NCBI GenBank assembly: GCA_002224055.1
Contig: AZLU01000141.1
Span: 1-64,000 of the forward strand
DNA: 64,000 nucleotides
DNA from: Pezizomycotina sp. ARF18
Lineage: Eukaryota > Ascomycota
Direction of reading: 5' to 3'
The position numbers were made by a program, and so were the translations under genes. The notes below the pieces were generated by a model that was not told the DNA's origin, made no database searches, and worked only from the letters and a program-made list of their open reading frames with translations. Shown piece by piece: positions 51,641-62,919 of this stretch (the stretch's first letter is position 1; each line of letters begins with the position of its first letter).

Positions 51641-53300
51641 CATTGGGGTCAAGCACAATGACCTTCTCATCGCCGATGTGATAGTAAAGTCCTACACGAG
51701 GCCCTGAAAGCACGTGATAATGTTTACTCTCAGTTATTGCTTCTATAAAAGGCCGTTCGTGTCTATCGATCGACCGAACATAACCAGTAGAAAGTGTATT
51801 AAGCCGTGTCCCAGTGGAAATGATATCAGTTCCGAAGAGTTTTTGTAGGGCCATGCATACGTAATTGAGGTTACACGACGAAATTGATCAAAATCGATCA
51901 ACCCCAAAAGAACCGAAACATATCAATGCGGATTTCCCAAGGTCCTTTAGAAACATGACCGTGACGTTTTCAAGTAGATTGTAGCCAGATTAAGCAGTAG
52001 CGACACATGGACTCGGTGATTTCCAGAAAAATTCAAACCAAGTAGCGACATCGGGGAAGACATAGCATCGCGGCTAACTGTCAAACTTCTAGCGAGCGAC
52101 CATACCGCGTCGAGGTGGAGCTCAAGACGAAAACGGATTGGGCTGGAAACATAGCAACCGGCCTTATCGTTCTCCAACGGCCATAAAACATTTGATCCTC
52201 TACTTTATTTTGCCAAAAGAATCTGGTCTTTGTGGATATCAAGGTGCGCATCCATCGCGACGCCGGAGACACAAAGGAGAAAAAAAGTACCACGTCGACG
52301 GCGTTCCATAATTTCAAGATCGTGCCATCGATGTCTCTCTTTGAATAGCTCGATATTGCCTTCTACGTAAATTACGTTAAATTCACCAATATCACGCGCA
52401 GGTTCATGGCATGATATCGAAGTGGTGAATTAAGGGAAGCAACATTTCCCCCGGGGAGGACAGATAACTTTAAGTACATTGTCGCCCAACAATATAATTT
52501 CCCGTGGAATAAGAACGAGTCGGGATAAATGTGCAATGTGCTCAACTCGCGAATCCACGATAGCCCTAGCCGGGAAGATCGTCTTGAATGATACCACAAA
52601 AGGAAACAGCCCATCATATTTGGTTCGCTGAGCTTAGCGTGAACGAGATCAGCCGGGTTCATACTGCCAACCAACAAGGGCCTTAGCGTTCATGACAGGT
52701 TCTAGAATCCAAAAAAAAGTATCCTACAACTCCATAATGACCTGCCATCGACAGACCACGCAACTCCAGGAACGAAATCATAATGATCGTTGTAGGCGCT
52801 TCGTCAAATAGCGCCTGCCGGATAAACGCAATGGTGTCTGTTTGCACCATAAGGCTCGGATTCATCTCTCGCCGACTACGACGTTCGATAACCATTCCAT
52901 TCTGAGTTATTGCTTCCGTAAATGCCCGTATTGCTAAATCTAGATTCATAGCAAGACTGTTAACTAGGGGTCGACTGAAACGATATCAGGTACGAAGCAG
53001 TAACCAGACGTCACATAATTAAATTTACTCGCAGTAGCGATGAGTTCAGCAGGACTTGAAACGTATCGAGGTTGATTTCGGCCATGATATAGAAATGGAT
53101 GTAAACCTTTCGCGTAGACCTAGTCTTGCCATATCTCCGGAGATTTTCGGTCGAGACTAGCGTAGACCGTAGCCGGCTTAACAAGCGAAACGCATAGACT
53201 CGTTGATTTACAGTAAGTTCAAAGTAACAGTGAAAACCGAGAAGGCATAGCATCTCGACTAGGCACAAAAACCTACAGCAAGGGTTATACAGGCGTAGAT
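51640..53300. repeat. Desert 3, block repeated about 1.15-1.19 kb apart, block G
   Basis: AGTTATTGCTTC occurs at 51732 and 52905. CGAAACATATCAATG at about 51914 matches TGAAACGTATCGAGG at about 53056. ACTCGGTGATTTCC at 52012 matches ACTCGTTGATTTAC at about 53197, followed in both by CAAA(C/G)...AGGCATAGCATC-like words. Spacings of 1.14-1.19 kb resemble those of block D, though the sequences look different. Confidence 0.5.
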
Positions 53301-55800
53301 TGTGCAAGTTCAAAGCGAAGACGTATTGAAGGTAAACATATGAAAATGCTCCAACTTATATTCTTAGACTCCCTAAGAGGGTCTCGTAGAATCAGGAAAT
53401 TTGCTTCCTTACCTACCCTTGGATAACAATCATGTTCAACATGCCTCCGTTAGAGGCCATACGGCACCTATTCGGTCATGAAAGAGGTAATGTATAACTC
53501 GTCGTTCACACGTTTCTGACAAAACAGGGCGGCGACTGCTAATACATGAAGCAAGGATGCAGTCAACTTAACCCCTGGAACTAAATTACAAAGGACCACT
53601 ATGGATAATACGTCTAAAAAGAGCCGTTGCTACATATTGGCCAGTACTGATCACCCCTCAGAGCAATGTAATCGCTCCCAGGTAACGATGGCGTATAAAC
53701 GTAGAACTTTATTTAGCGCCCTCTGGAAACGTATCTTCCATAATGAGAATTGCGGACTGTAAAAGCAATGCGGAGACCCGAATATACCCTTTATGAACAT
53801 TCACGCTCGCTCACCGAAAGGCGCCGCAGCTGCCATACCCGTGTCGGGTTCTGACCCTGAAGCAGTTAAGCACAAACGTTTCTACTATCGATCTGTTCAA
53901 CTTCACTTCTCTATTTTGCGCCACACAGACCGACGATAAACTCGTTGGAGCTGGTTACTAGCGATAATTCTTATGTCTCGAAAGTTCGGGGTTGCAACAC
54001 GACAGATATCTTTCCGAATCTATTCCTGCAAGGGGCTATGGAGCATAACGGGGTTCCTAGATTCATTTTGCGGTTCTGAACGATACGAATCGCCACCGAC
54101 CATAAGTGAAAAGTAAATCAATGTCGAACAGCACAGTAGCCGCACATAATCCTTACAGGAAGTCGTCGCCAAGTTATCGAGATTGCACAGGTGCTTTATA
54201 GGGCATTTGCAGTTAAATGTCGCACGGTGCAGTCTATATAAGCATAAATTCCATGATGCGCCACCGATAGGTTTTGAAGTTACTCCGGCTGCTAGCCGAA
54301 TCTGGTATAGACGTATTTATTGACGATTCTCCTGAGGTTCTGCATTGCATCGCAGAAAAAAAAAAATAGTTTCCGGAGGATTCCAAAACGGCAAAACTAT
54401 CACTTGGAAGTCAATGTCCTTATATAGTGAAATTCAAACAAGGCTTCATGATCACGTCTACCAGGCAAAATACCGAATACCATCATATTTAATTCGCGCG
54501 AATCTCCTTGTCTAACGTGAATAACAGAGTAACAATCTTCTCCTCACGATATTAGAGGCGCGAAGAAATCGAAGTGTTTAACTCGAAAATATCAGGTTGT
54601 TATATAAAGTACGGTAAAAAAACGCAGACAGCGACTAAAGAATACTATCAATAGAAGTAAACTACGTCTCCTCAAGATTCATGAATCTTTATAGGCTCCT
54701 GGGCATAAAATGGCCCTAAAGCAGGCCCTAATCAGGACAAGTGCAATACGGAAGTACCTGCTTATAAAGGGAAGGCACGAGATAACTATTAGGCTTTTGC
54801 TAGTTGCTGAGATTAAACCACAGCATACAGTTTAGTTTTATAAAAAACATTACCGTTTGGGAAATCAGTACTACTACGGGTTATAAGCCATATTGACCTC
54901 CTTGAAGACTACGGCTTGGGTAACCCATAGCTTTCTAGAGTGACGCTGGCAAGTCGATCATGATAAGTGATTAAGACGCAAAACGCGAGATGGTTAGCAG
55001 ATATCAACCTAAGTAGGGGCTGTCGTCTGCGACTGTGTTAGGGGATACGTCCCCAATACTATTAACTCTCAGTAATTTCCCTGTCATAAACCCTCTGTTC
55101 ATAACCCCTGAACTACAGCAGAACCTACAGGTGCATAGTAATCCTTCGCAAACGAGAAATGATAGCTTTAGCCCCACCCCGCCTACTACCCCCGCTAGCC
55201 CTGTATTCTCTTATAACCGCGTGACCTTTACTCTGTCATTATTCCAGCCTCGCCAACAGCGGCATATCTTCTTTCTCTCTTATTTCTATTCACGATTTAT
55301 AACGCCCTACGCGAGAATAGTCAGGTTCGGCTAATGAGATATAGAAGAAATGAAATCCGCGAGGCGACGAATACCCTCACCATACTTTCATTGCAAATGG
55401 AGCTTCAAAACCTTTCTGCGGATATCAAAACGCACTTCCCCTTACGTAAAATTGAAGCTATGATTTAGCACCCGAACTCTTTTGTGAGATCGTCACCATT
55501 TTCGAATGGACACAACTGAGCAAACGCACGTGTCTCTGATAAATCTTAGCTTGGTCTAAAAGACCCTTATAACCAGCTTCAAGTGTATACCGAGGCGCAA
55601 TTAAATCTGCTGGGGGAGAAAAAGTATCTCAACGTGGTTTGGGACTAGGTGATAGCAGGGTGCTCGCCAAGGTGAAGTACGCCTAGAGCATAACGAAAGT
55701 TATTGAGGCAAACTTCGAGGAAGACGACAAAGATACCATGATTTTCAAAGCGCTGGTGTCTCCGATATCCGCGATAATTCCCAAATGATCTCAGGGGGCT
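53301..55800. other. Desert 3, central part, no gene recognised
   Basis: About 2.5 kb of mid-GC DNA with no recognisable gene, RNA or element. An A run lies at about 54355-54366. Frames such as 55035-55334 show no family motif. Confidence 0.45.
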
Positions 55801-58210
55801 CAATTTCTTCGTGGGAGAAAATGATATTATCATCAACAAAAATTTCACCACAAAAGGAAATGGTGAAGATAAGATAATGTGGCCTTCTAGCTACTGCTGT
55901 TCGCGAAACGAGAGGTTGATAGGACATAATAACTTGACCTTGAACATCATTTGTCCACGGATCTCATACTCCCAAATTCACCTAGATTATGGTGTCCTCA
56001 TAGCTAAAAGAAGCTTTATGCTATACAGGTACGGCTTCATTTTACGAAGCATCGCCAATATTCTCGATAATTCTAGACCGTTCTGGAGAATGTGATATCC
56101 GAGTTGAAACGTTCGGCGGCATCCGAAGCGGGTACATAAACATTACCCAAGGTCTCGCCGCGGAAAAGAAGACACAACACAACGTTTCTTACAAGTACCA
56201 TCAGCAAGATATTACGCCATTAGACTGGTAGAAATTTACCACATTCACTAGCTCTCATACTCTCACATCCCGCAATACGATCTGCCTGATACCGAAGAAG
56301 ACAGTACTGATAGTGTTAAGACGGAACTAAAAACAAAACCCGATCCGAGTGTTTGGTAACATTATGACTCCAATTCTTGTTATTCTGCGCAAAACATAAC
56401 CGACTTCTACGATTCTTCCTACAGAGTTTTTTTTACAAAGAGGGATCATAAGAGGGCTTGATAATCAACGAGAAGCTGATAATAAAGGGATGTCTCGTAT
56501 CTATCTTTCTAAAGGAATCGTTAGTCCGAACCCCCCCTCTGATATTTACTCACGAATCAGAATATCGTGAAGAAAGAGTAAGAATCGATACCGGACGCCA
56601 GGTAAAAGAAACTAAACTCATAGGGTCAATAAAATAAGCGGCCACTGTCCATGCAACCGGACATGAAATTAGGGAAATCATGCAGGTCGATAAAGACTTT
56701 CCAAGGACAGTGTAGCAATCTTGATATTAGACTCCCTCGACGCGCAGCTGATAATTCCAATGATCCCAGAATACTCTCGAAGACTCAATATCCCAATAGC
56801 GCTAAAAAAAATCCGAACGATGGAGAACGAACATATCACCATCGCCAAAAGTTTCCACCGCATGAGAAGACCGACATAAGAGGCAACAAGATTTTCTAGC
56901 TGCTGCTATCAACCCAGCCATGAGAACAAGGCGGGACTACGATAACTTCAACTTAAATTTCCTAGGACAATATCAATTCATATTCCCGTCCTTGAAGAAA
57001 GACCTTAGATCTGGACCAATTATAACAGGAAGGACAACGGTAAGAAAAAAAAAAGCAAAAGTGCAGATTAATTAGAGTGTGAAGAAGCTGGAACATCAAT
57101 CATTCACTAGAAACTCCGACGACAAAACAAGCACTAATACGGCCTTCTAAGTACTGCCATCAAGGGAGTACGATAGCTTGAAGTTGAACATCCGTTTATT
57201 CTTGATCTTATATTCCTAATTTCACGAAAGCAACCCAACCGCACCCTCATAGCAAAGAGGGGCTTTGCGCAATACAGGCGTACCCTAATTTTCCGAAGCA
57301 TCGCCAGTATCCCGTTAATTCCTGGGAAGGCCAATATCTTATTAGTAGTACCGCTTAATTGTCTGAGGAAAGCGCCATATAACCATCTCTATCTCTAGAG
57401 TCTTTCACTAAGAAGAGGAGAATAACGGATAGAACGAAATTTGTAAAACTCCCACTATCAAAATAAGCAGACCGAAGAACAAAGATAACTTGATCTTGAA
57501 AAGGTCCGTTGCCGCACGTCTCGTACTCTGAACCTCACGGAGATGACGACGCTTTCATAGTTAAGCAGGCTTCACGCCGTACGTGTACACCACGATTCTA
57601 TAATGCAGTTCGAATATCTCTGATAATTCCCAAATAATTCTAGGAAAGCCCGGTATCTTGGGAGTACTGCTTAATACTGCGAGACAGAAGACATATCACC
57701 ACGACCGGAAGCTCCGCACTAAGAAGTTCATAAAGACGAGAGGACACGACTTTCTAACTACCGCCATTAACGAACCAGGATGCTGACACGGATACGATAA
57801 CTGGAGCTTGAACCTTCGTCGTCACCCCCTCTCATACTCCCAACCTCACGAAGATACTTGCACCCTCATATACCTAAAATCGGCTTTTCTGCCCTACAGA
57901 TAAACCACGGATTTCCGCAGGGTCGCTGGAGCCACGATAATTTCCTAAAATCATGGAAACCTGATATCTTCGTAGCACCACTCTACAGTATACAAGCAGA
58001 GACGATATTATCATTAACAAAAGATTCACTAACAAGGAGAAATCACCAGATAGAACAATTTTATAATTCCCACTATCGTCCAACAAAAAGCTTAACAAAG
58101 ACGCGCGATAACACAACCTTGAACAACTGTTACTCTCATCCGACCTGATACTCCGGCCTAACCTACAGAAAAGAGCTGATAGATCGCTTAGAGGGCCACT
58201 TGGTGTGTAC
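55800..58210. repeat. Desert 3, tandem array of a 312-base unit, block H
   Basis: The clearest array in the window. GATAACTTGA(C/T)CTTGAA-like words begin at 57172, 57484, 57796 and 58107 (spacings 312, 312, 311). TCATACTCCCAACCTCACGA-like words fall at about 57207, 57520, 57832 and 58146. Within each unit a TTCCGAAGCATCGCC word precedes GATAATTCC, then GATATCTT and a TAGTAC word, then CATTAACAAAAG. Older copies with the same order lie at 55820-56090 and 56250-56960. No frame is maintained. C and A exceed G and T on the + strand. Confidence 0.7.
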
Positions 58211-59105
58211 AAGCCAGATCATAAAACGAAAGAAAAGAAGAAAAGCAGCCTCAGCGCGATGTCATACTACTAGTATTTCAACTTGACATCGCTGGGAATA
58301 TCGCATATCATTCTACCGTTTTCCTCGCAGAGTTTTTATGAAGATCCCTCCACGCCGAGTGTGATAATTTAAAGGGGATTGAGGACTAGGTTCAAAAACA
58401 TATTTTGTGCCCCTTTCTAACCGTTCTCGTCCTCTTGAATATTTTTACTTTTAAAATTCGGAAAGGGCAAAAAACGAAGACTGGGCTCCGCACACACGAG
58501 ACTAAAAGTTGCCGGGAAGAAAGTATACAAAGAAGCCGTCGGTAGGACAACATATAGAACAGCGGAACAACGGCAGTCGTGCCGACTCACGAACTACGAA
58601 CGACTAACCGATCGTTGAGCAGAACAACTCCCTAAAATTATACGTTTCACGAGGATCAAAACAAACTGCGGAGGATTTATACAAGAGAAGAAGTTCACGC
58701 ACAAGATACTCATCATCGAACACCGCGGAAAACGAATCGTCCAATAAACATCGAGCAGCCTACTGTGATTATACACTGTTCGCCGATGCTGGATCATAGA
58801 AGGGTTTTTCGTTCCGTTTAGTTGTGGGGAAAGAATATGATATTAATGTCTCTAGTTTTCGTAACTTTCTGTTCTTCTAGGAAAAATATAAACTCTGCTT
58901 TTCTCTAAAGCGTGCAGGTCATTTATAAAACCTGTTTCCTGTAATATTTTTCTACCCCGCCGCTGTTTTTCGTAGTCCGCCGCTTAAAATGAAGTATTAG
59001 AATATAAGTTTTTCCTTTTCCTTTCTTCTTTTTTTCTGTAAGAATATTGATGTAGCGTTGAAAGTGCTTCCGTAAGAATAGTAATAATGAATATTAAGTA
59101 AGAAT
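58211..59105. other. 3' flank of the CPSase gene
   Basis: A transition from repeat desert to T/C-rich DNA (58850-59040). Nothing coding is recognised. It likely includes the 3' UTR of the minus-strand gene. Confidence 0.45.
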
Positions 59106-62100
59106 TCAACATCGTGCAAATATCCCTTCCAGTAGCTCGAGCGATTTACAGCGGCTTCCGCCGATGAACTCGCTCCACTTCTTAACCTCGTTGGGGATTC
59201 CCTCCTTCCTGGCAGCTTCTCGCTCATGCACTGCGCGAACAGGACCGCGGTCTAAAAAACGACTCATTAGCAAGACGGCCTTCTTCCAAACATTGATAAA
59301 ACCCGTCAACGGAAGAGCCCGGGGGGGGTTTCAGCTCACCTTCGGCTCCATAAACAGCGGAACGTTAAAATCCACCGCGTTCCTCCTCATAACATAATCC
59401 TCATCGACCTGACTAGCCCCCTTCACCGCCGCAAGATTAAACACACCCTTAATATCGTACTTCTTGAAAACGTCCCTGAGCTTCCTCTTATCCGTCTTCG
59501 GGAATTCTATGACATTAACCTCAACCCCGTTCTTCGACAGTGCGGATTTAACACTTTCTGATGCAGCGTATAGTTTATACCCGAGAGGCGCGAGGTAGTC
59601 TACAATTTTAGAGAGGTACGGCTGCGTAGTATCCCCGCCGAGGAGGATACCGGTACCGGGTTCGGGGACGGAGAAGTTCATTACGGACTGCATGGATGTC
59701 CAGTATGCTTCCACGACGTCCTTTCCGAAGCACGCGATTTCGCCTGTGCTGGCCATTTCGACGCCGAGGAACGGGTCCGCGCCCGCGAGACGCGTCCAGG
59801 AGAATTGAGGCACTTTAGTAGCGGTGTAATCCCTCTTAACCGCCATTAAATCCGTCGGTTCGGGGACGTCTTTACCAACGAGCGCTTTCGTAGCTGCGTC
59901 GATGAAGTTCACGCCTAACACCTTTGAAACGAAAGGGAAGGAGCGGGAGGCGCGGATGTTACACTCTATTACTTTTAGCGCTGGTTCGGATGGTTTTTCT
60001 GGGTTTTCGGCTTTGATGATTTGCATGTTGAACGGACCGGTTATTTTCCAGGCTTTCGCGACTTTTTCGGCGATGGTCTTCAGGCGGGACATTGTTTATC
60101 GTCGAGTGTTGCGGGGGTAGGACTAAGGTAGCGTCGCCGGAGTGTACGCCGGCGGCTTCGACGTGTTCGGAGACTGCGTGGATGATGAGCTTTCCGTCGT
60201 GCGCTACGCCGTCGACGTCGATTTCCATGGCTCCCTCGATGAATTTTGTGATTACGACGGGGTGGTCGGGCGATACTTCGGACGCGTTGAGGAGTTTCTC
60301 TTGTAATTCGCTCTGATCGCGGATAACGCTCATTGCAGCGCCGGAGAGGACATAGGATGGCGGACGAGGACGGGAAACCCGACTTTTTCAGCGAACGATT
60401 TCGCTTCGTCAACGGACGTTAATTCTTTCCACGCGGGTTGATCGACGCCGATGCTATCCAGTATCTGCGAGAATTTATGCCTGTCCTCTGCCTTATCTAT
60501 ATCCTTCGGATCCGTCCCCAAAACCTTCGCTCCCGTCTCCGACAACTTCAGCGCTATATTCTGCGGTAACTGGCCACCTACAGAAACGACAACACCAGAA
60601 GCACTCTCCATCTCGTAAATATCCATAACGCGCTCGTACGATAATTCCTCAAAGTATAGTTTGTCGCGTGTCAAAGTCGGTGGAGTACGTTTCCGGGTTG
60701 TAGTTTATCATTACAGTTTTCTTACCCATTTCGCGGAGTGCGAGGGTGCAGGAGACGGCGCACCAGTCGAATTCGACGGATGAACCGATGCGGTATACGC
60801 CGCTTCCGAGTATTACGATGCCGTGGTCGTTGAAGTCGACGTCGTGAGAAGTAGCGTTGTACGTGGTATACAAGTAATTCGTCGACGCGGGGAATTCGGC
60901 TGCTAAAGTATCGATCCGCTTAACCCAGGGTTTTATGCCGAAGTTCTTCCTGCGGGCGCGGACTTCGTCTTCAGTACACCCTACAAGTTTCGAAATCTGC
61001 TTATCGCCGAATCCCATCTTCTTTGCTTTTAGGAGGATATCGTGGTTGAGGCCGAATAGCGAACCGATCTCTTCGATTTCTTTGTGCATGTCGACGATGT
61101 TTTGTAGTTTGTAGAGGAACCATTTGTCGATCTTGGTCAATTCGTTGACCCTCTCCACCGTATACCCCTCGTGCAGCATCGCCTGTCCGACAGCCAACCA
61201 CCGCCTATCTGTCGGGTTCGCCAGCTCCGCGTCTAAATCATCAAACTTCGCACCCTGGAAACCCAAGAAGCGGGGATCGACTTGTCGAATCGCCTTCTGG
61301 AACGATTCCTCGAACGTCCTCCCGATCGCCATTACCTCTCCGACGGACTTCATGCGGACCCGATGTCCCGCTTCACGTGGCCGAACTTGCTCAAATCCCA
61401 CCGCGGTATTTTCGAAACGATGTAATCCAGCGAAGGCTCAAAGTTCGCCGTCGTAGTCTTCGTAACCGCGTTCGGTAGTTCCGGTAGCGTATGACCCAGC
61501 GCGATCTTCGCGGCGGTATAAGCGAGCGGGTATCCGTCGCTTTACTCGCTAACGCGGACGATCTGGACAACCTAGCATTCACTTCGATGACGCGGTAATC
61601 CAACCCGTCCGGCTGCAGCGCGTACTGGACATTACACTCTCCCACAACACCCAAATGCCTAACGATCTTTATCGCAGCAGAGCGGAGCATGTGGTACTCC
61701 TCATCGGACAGTGTCTGGCTGGGTGCTACAACAATACTGTCGCCCGTGTGGATACCCAACGGGTCGAAGTTCTCCATGTTGCAGACGGTAATGCAGTTGT
61801 TAGCGGCGTCGCGGACGACTTCGTACTCGACTTCCTTCCAGCCCTTTAGTGATTTTTCGACGAGGATTTGCGGGGCTAATGAGAGGGATTGGGCGGATAG
61901 CTTCTCGAGCTCGTCGCGGTTGTTGGCGAAGCCAGAACCCAGGCCGCCGAGGGCGTAGGCGGAGCGGACGATGATCGGGTAGCCGACCTGCTCTGCAGCT
62001 TCGAGCGCTTCCTCGACAGTTCCGACGGCGATGGATTCGGCGATGGGGATGTTGATTTCTGCAAATTTTATTTAGTCCTCGAATACTCTCCTGCGCTAAT

Positions 62101-62919
62101 ATCAAATTAAGTGATAGTTAAAAAATGGAGTGAAGAACATACCCTGCAGCGCCTTCGCAAACAAATCTCTATCCTCACTAGTCTCCAGCGTCTTAATCGG
62201 CGTACCCAAAACCTCACGCCATCCTATCGAACACACCCATCTTATCCAACTTAACGCCGACGTTCAAACCCGTCTGCCCGCCGAACGTGAGCAAAATACC
62301 GTCCGGCCTCTCCTTCTCAATGACGTACGAAATGTACTCCGGAGTGACGGGAGGTAGTACACCTCATCCGCGAGAAAGTGCGACGTCTGGATCGTCGCGA
62401 TGTTGGGGTTTATCAGGATGGACTTCTTGCCGGCTTCCTTGAGGGCTTTTATGGCCTGCGAACCTGTAGAAAAAAAAAATCAATCATTAGCAATATTATC
62501 TTGCAATGGGTATGAATGAGTGGAATTGAGTGCGAAAGTCGTACCAGAGTAATCGAACTCCCCCGCCTGTCCAATACTCAACCCTCCGCTACCGATGACG
62601 AGGACCTTGACACATCAATGAGGTCGCGCCCGCTCGTCACGGCGCCCGAGGCCAGGTACGCATTGGGTTCGGCGCGCCTTGCTCCACTGCGAACCTGCAT
62701 GTCGTGGAGGAGAAGGAGCGGAGGGATCGAGGTTCTGTAGGTGTTGAGGGAGGATTTGGCGGTTGTGGGTGTCGTGATTGCTGCTGCTGTTGCTGGCCGG
62801 GTAGCGAATTGGCGGCGGGCGAGGGATGATGGTGATGATGTTAGGCTTCTAAGGGTTGTTGTTAATGATGTTGTCCGTTTGGACAGGCAGCGGATCGCTG
62901 CTGCCCTGGGGTTAGGCAT
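59106..62919 (-). CDS. CPA2: Arginine-specific carbamoyl-phosphate synthase, large (ammonia) chain
   Basis: Makes carbamoyl phosphate from bicarbonate, two ATP and ammonia (supplied by a glutaminase small chain) for arginine synthesis. It starts with ATG at 62919; the first about 60 residues are rich in Arg, Ser, Thr and Ala with few acids ([20 protein letters not shown]), fitting a mitochondrial leader as in Neurospora ARG-3. Introns: 62464-62544, 62059-62142, 59252-59339. The N-terminal half holds [43 protein letters not shown] and [20 protein letters not shown]. The middle domain has [11 protein letters not shown] and DKWFLYKL. The C-terminal half has [46 protein letters not shown] and [11 protein letters not shown] final MGS-like domain reads [16 protein letters not shown]. 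Ends [16 protein letters not shown] then about 17 residues. About 1190 codons, normal. Frame shifts near 62610, 62370, 62230, 61530, 61370, 60680, 60350 and 60100 mostly fit lost bases in short runs. Confidence 0.95.

Noticed and set aside
55035-55334. A 99-codon plus-strand frame in desert 3
   Set aside because: Ser/Thr/Pro-rich, without motif or flanking exons; likely chance.
47961-62919. Functional cluster of the minus-strand genes
   Set aside because: WSS1 and CPSase belong to unrelated processes and are separated by almost 10 kb of repeats.
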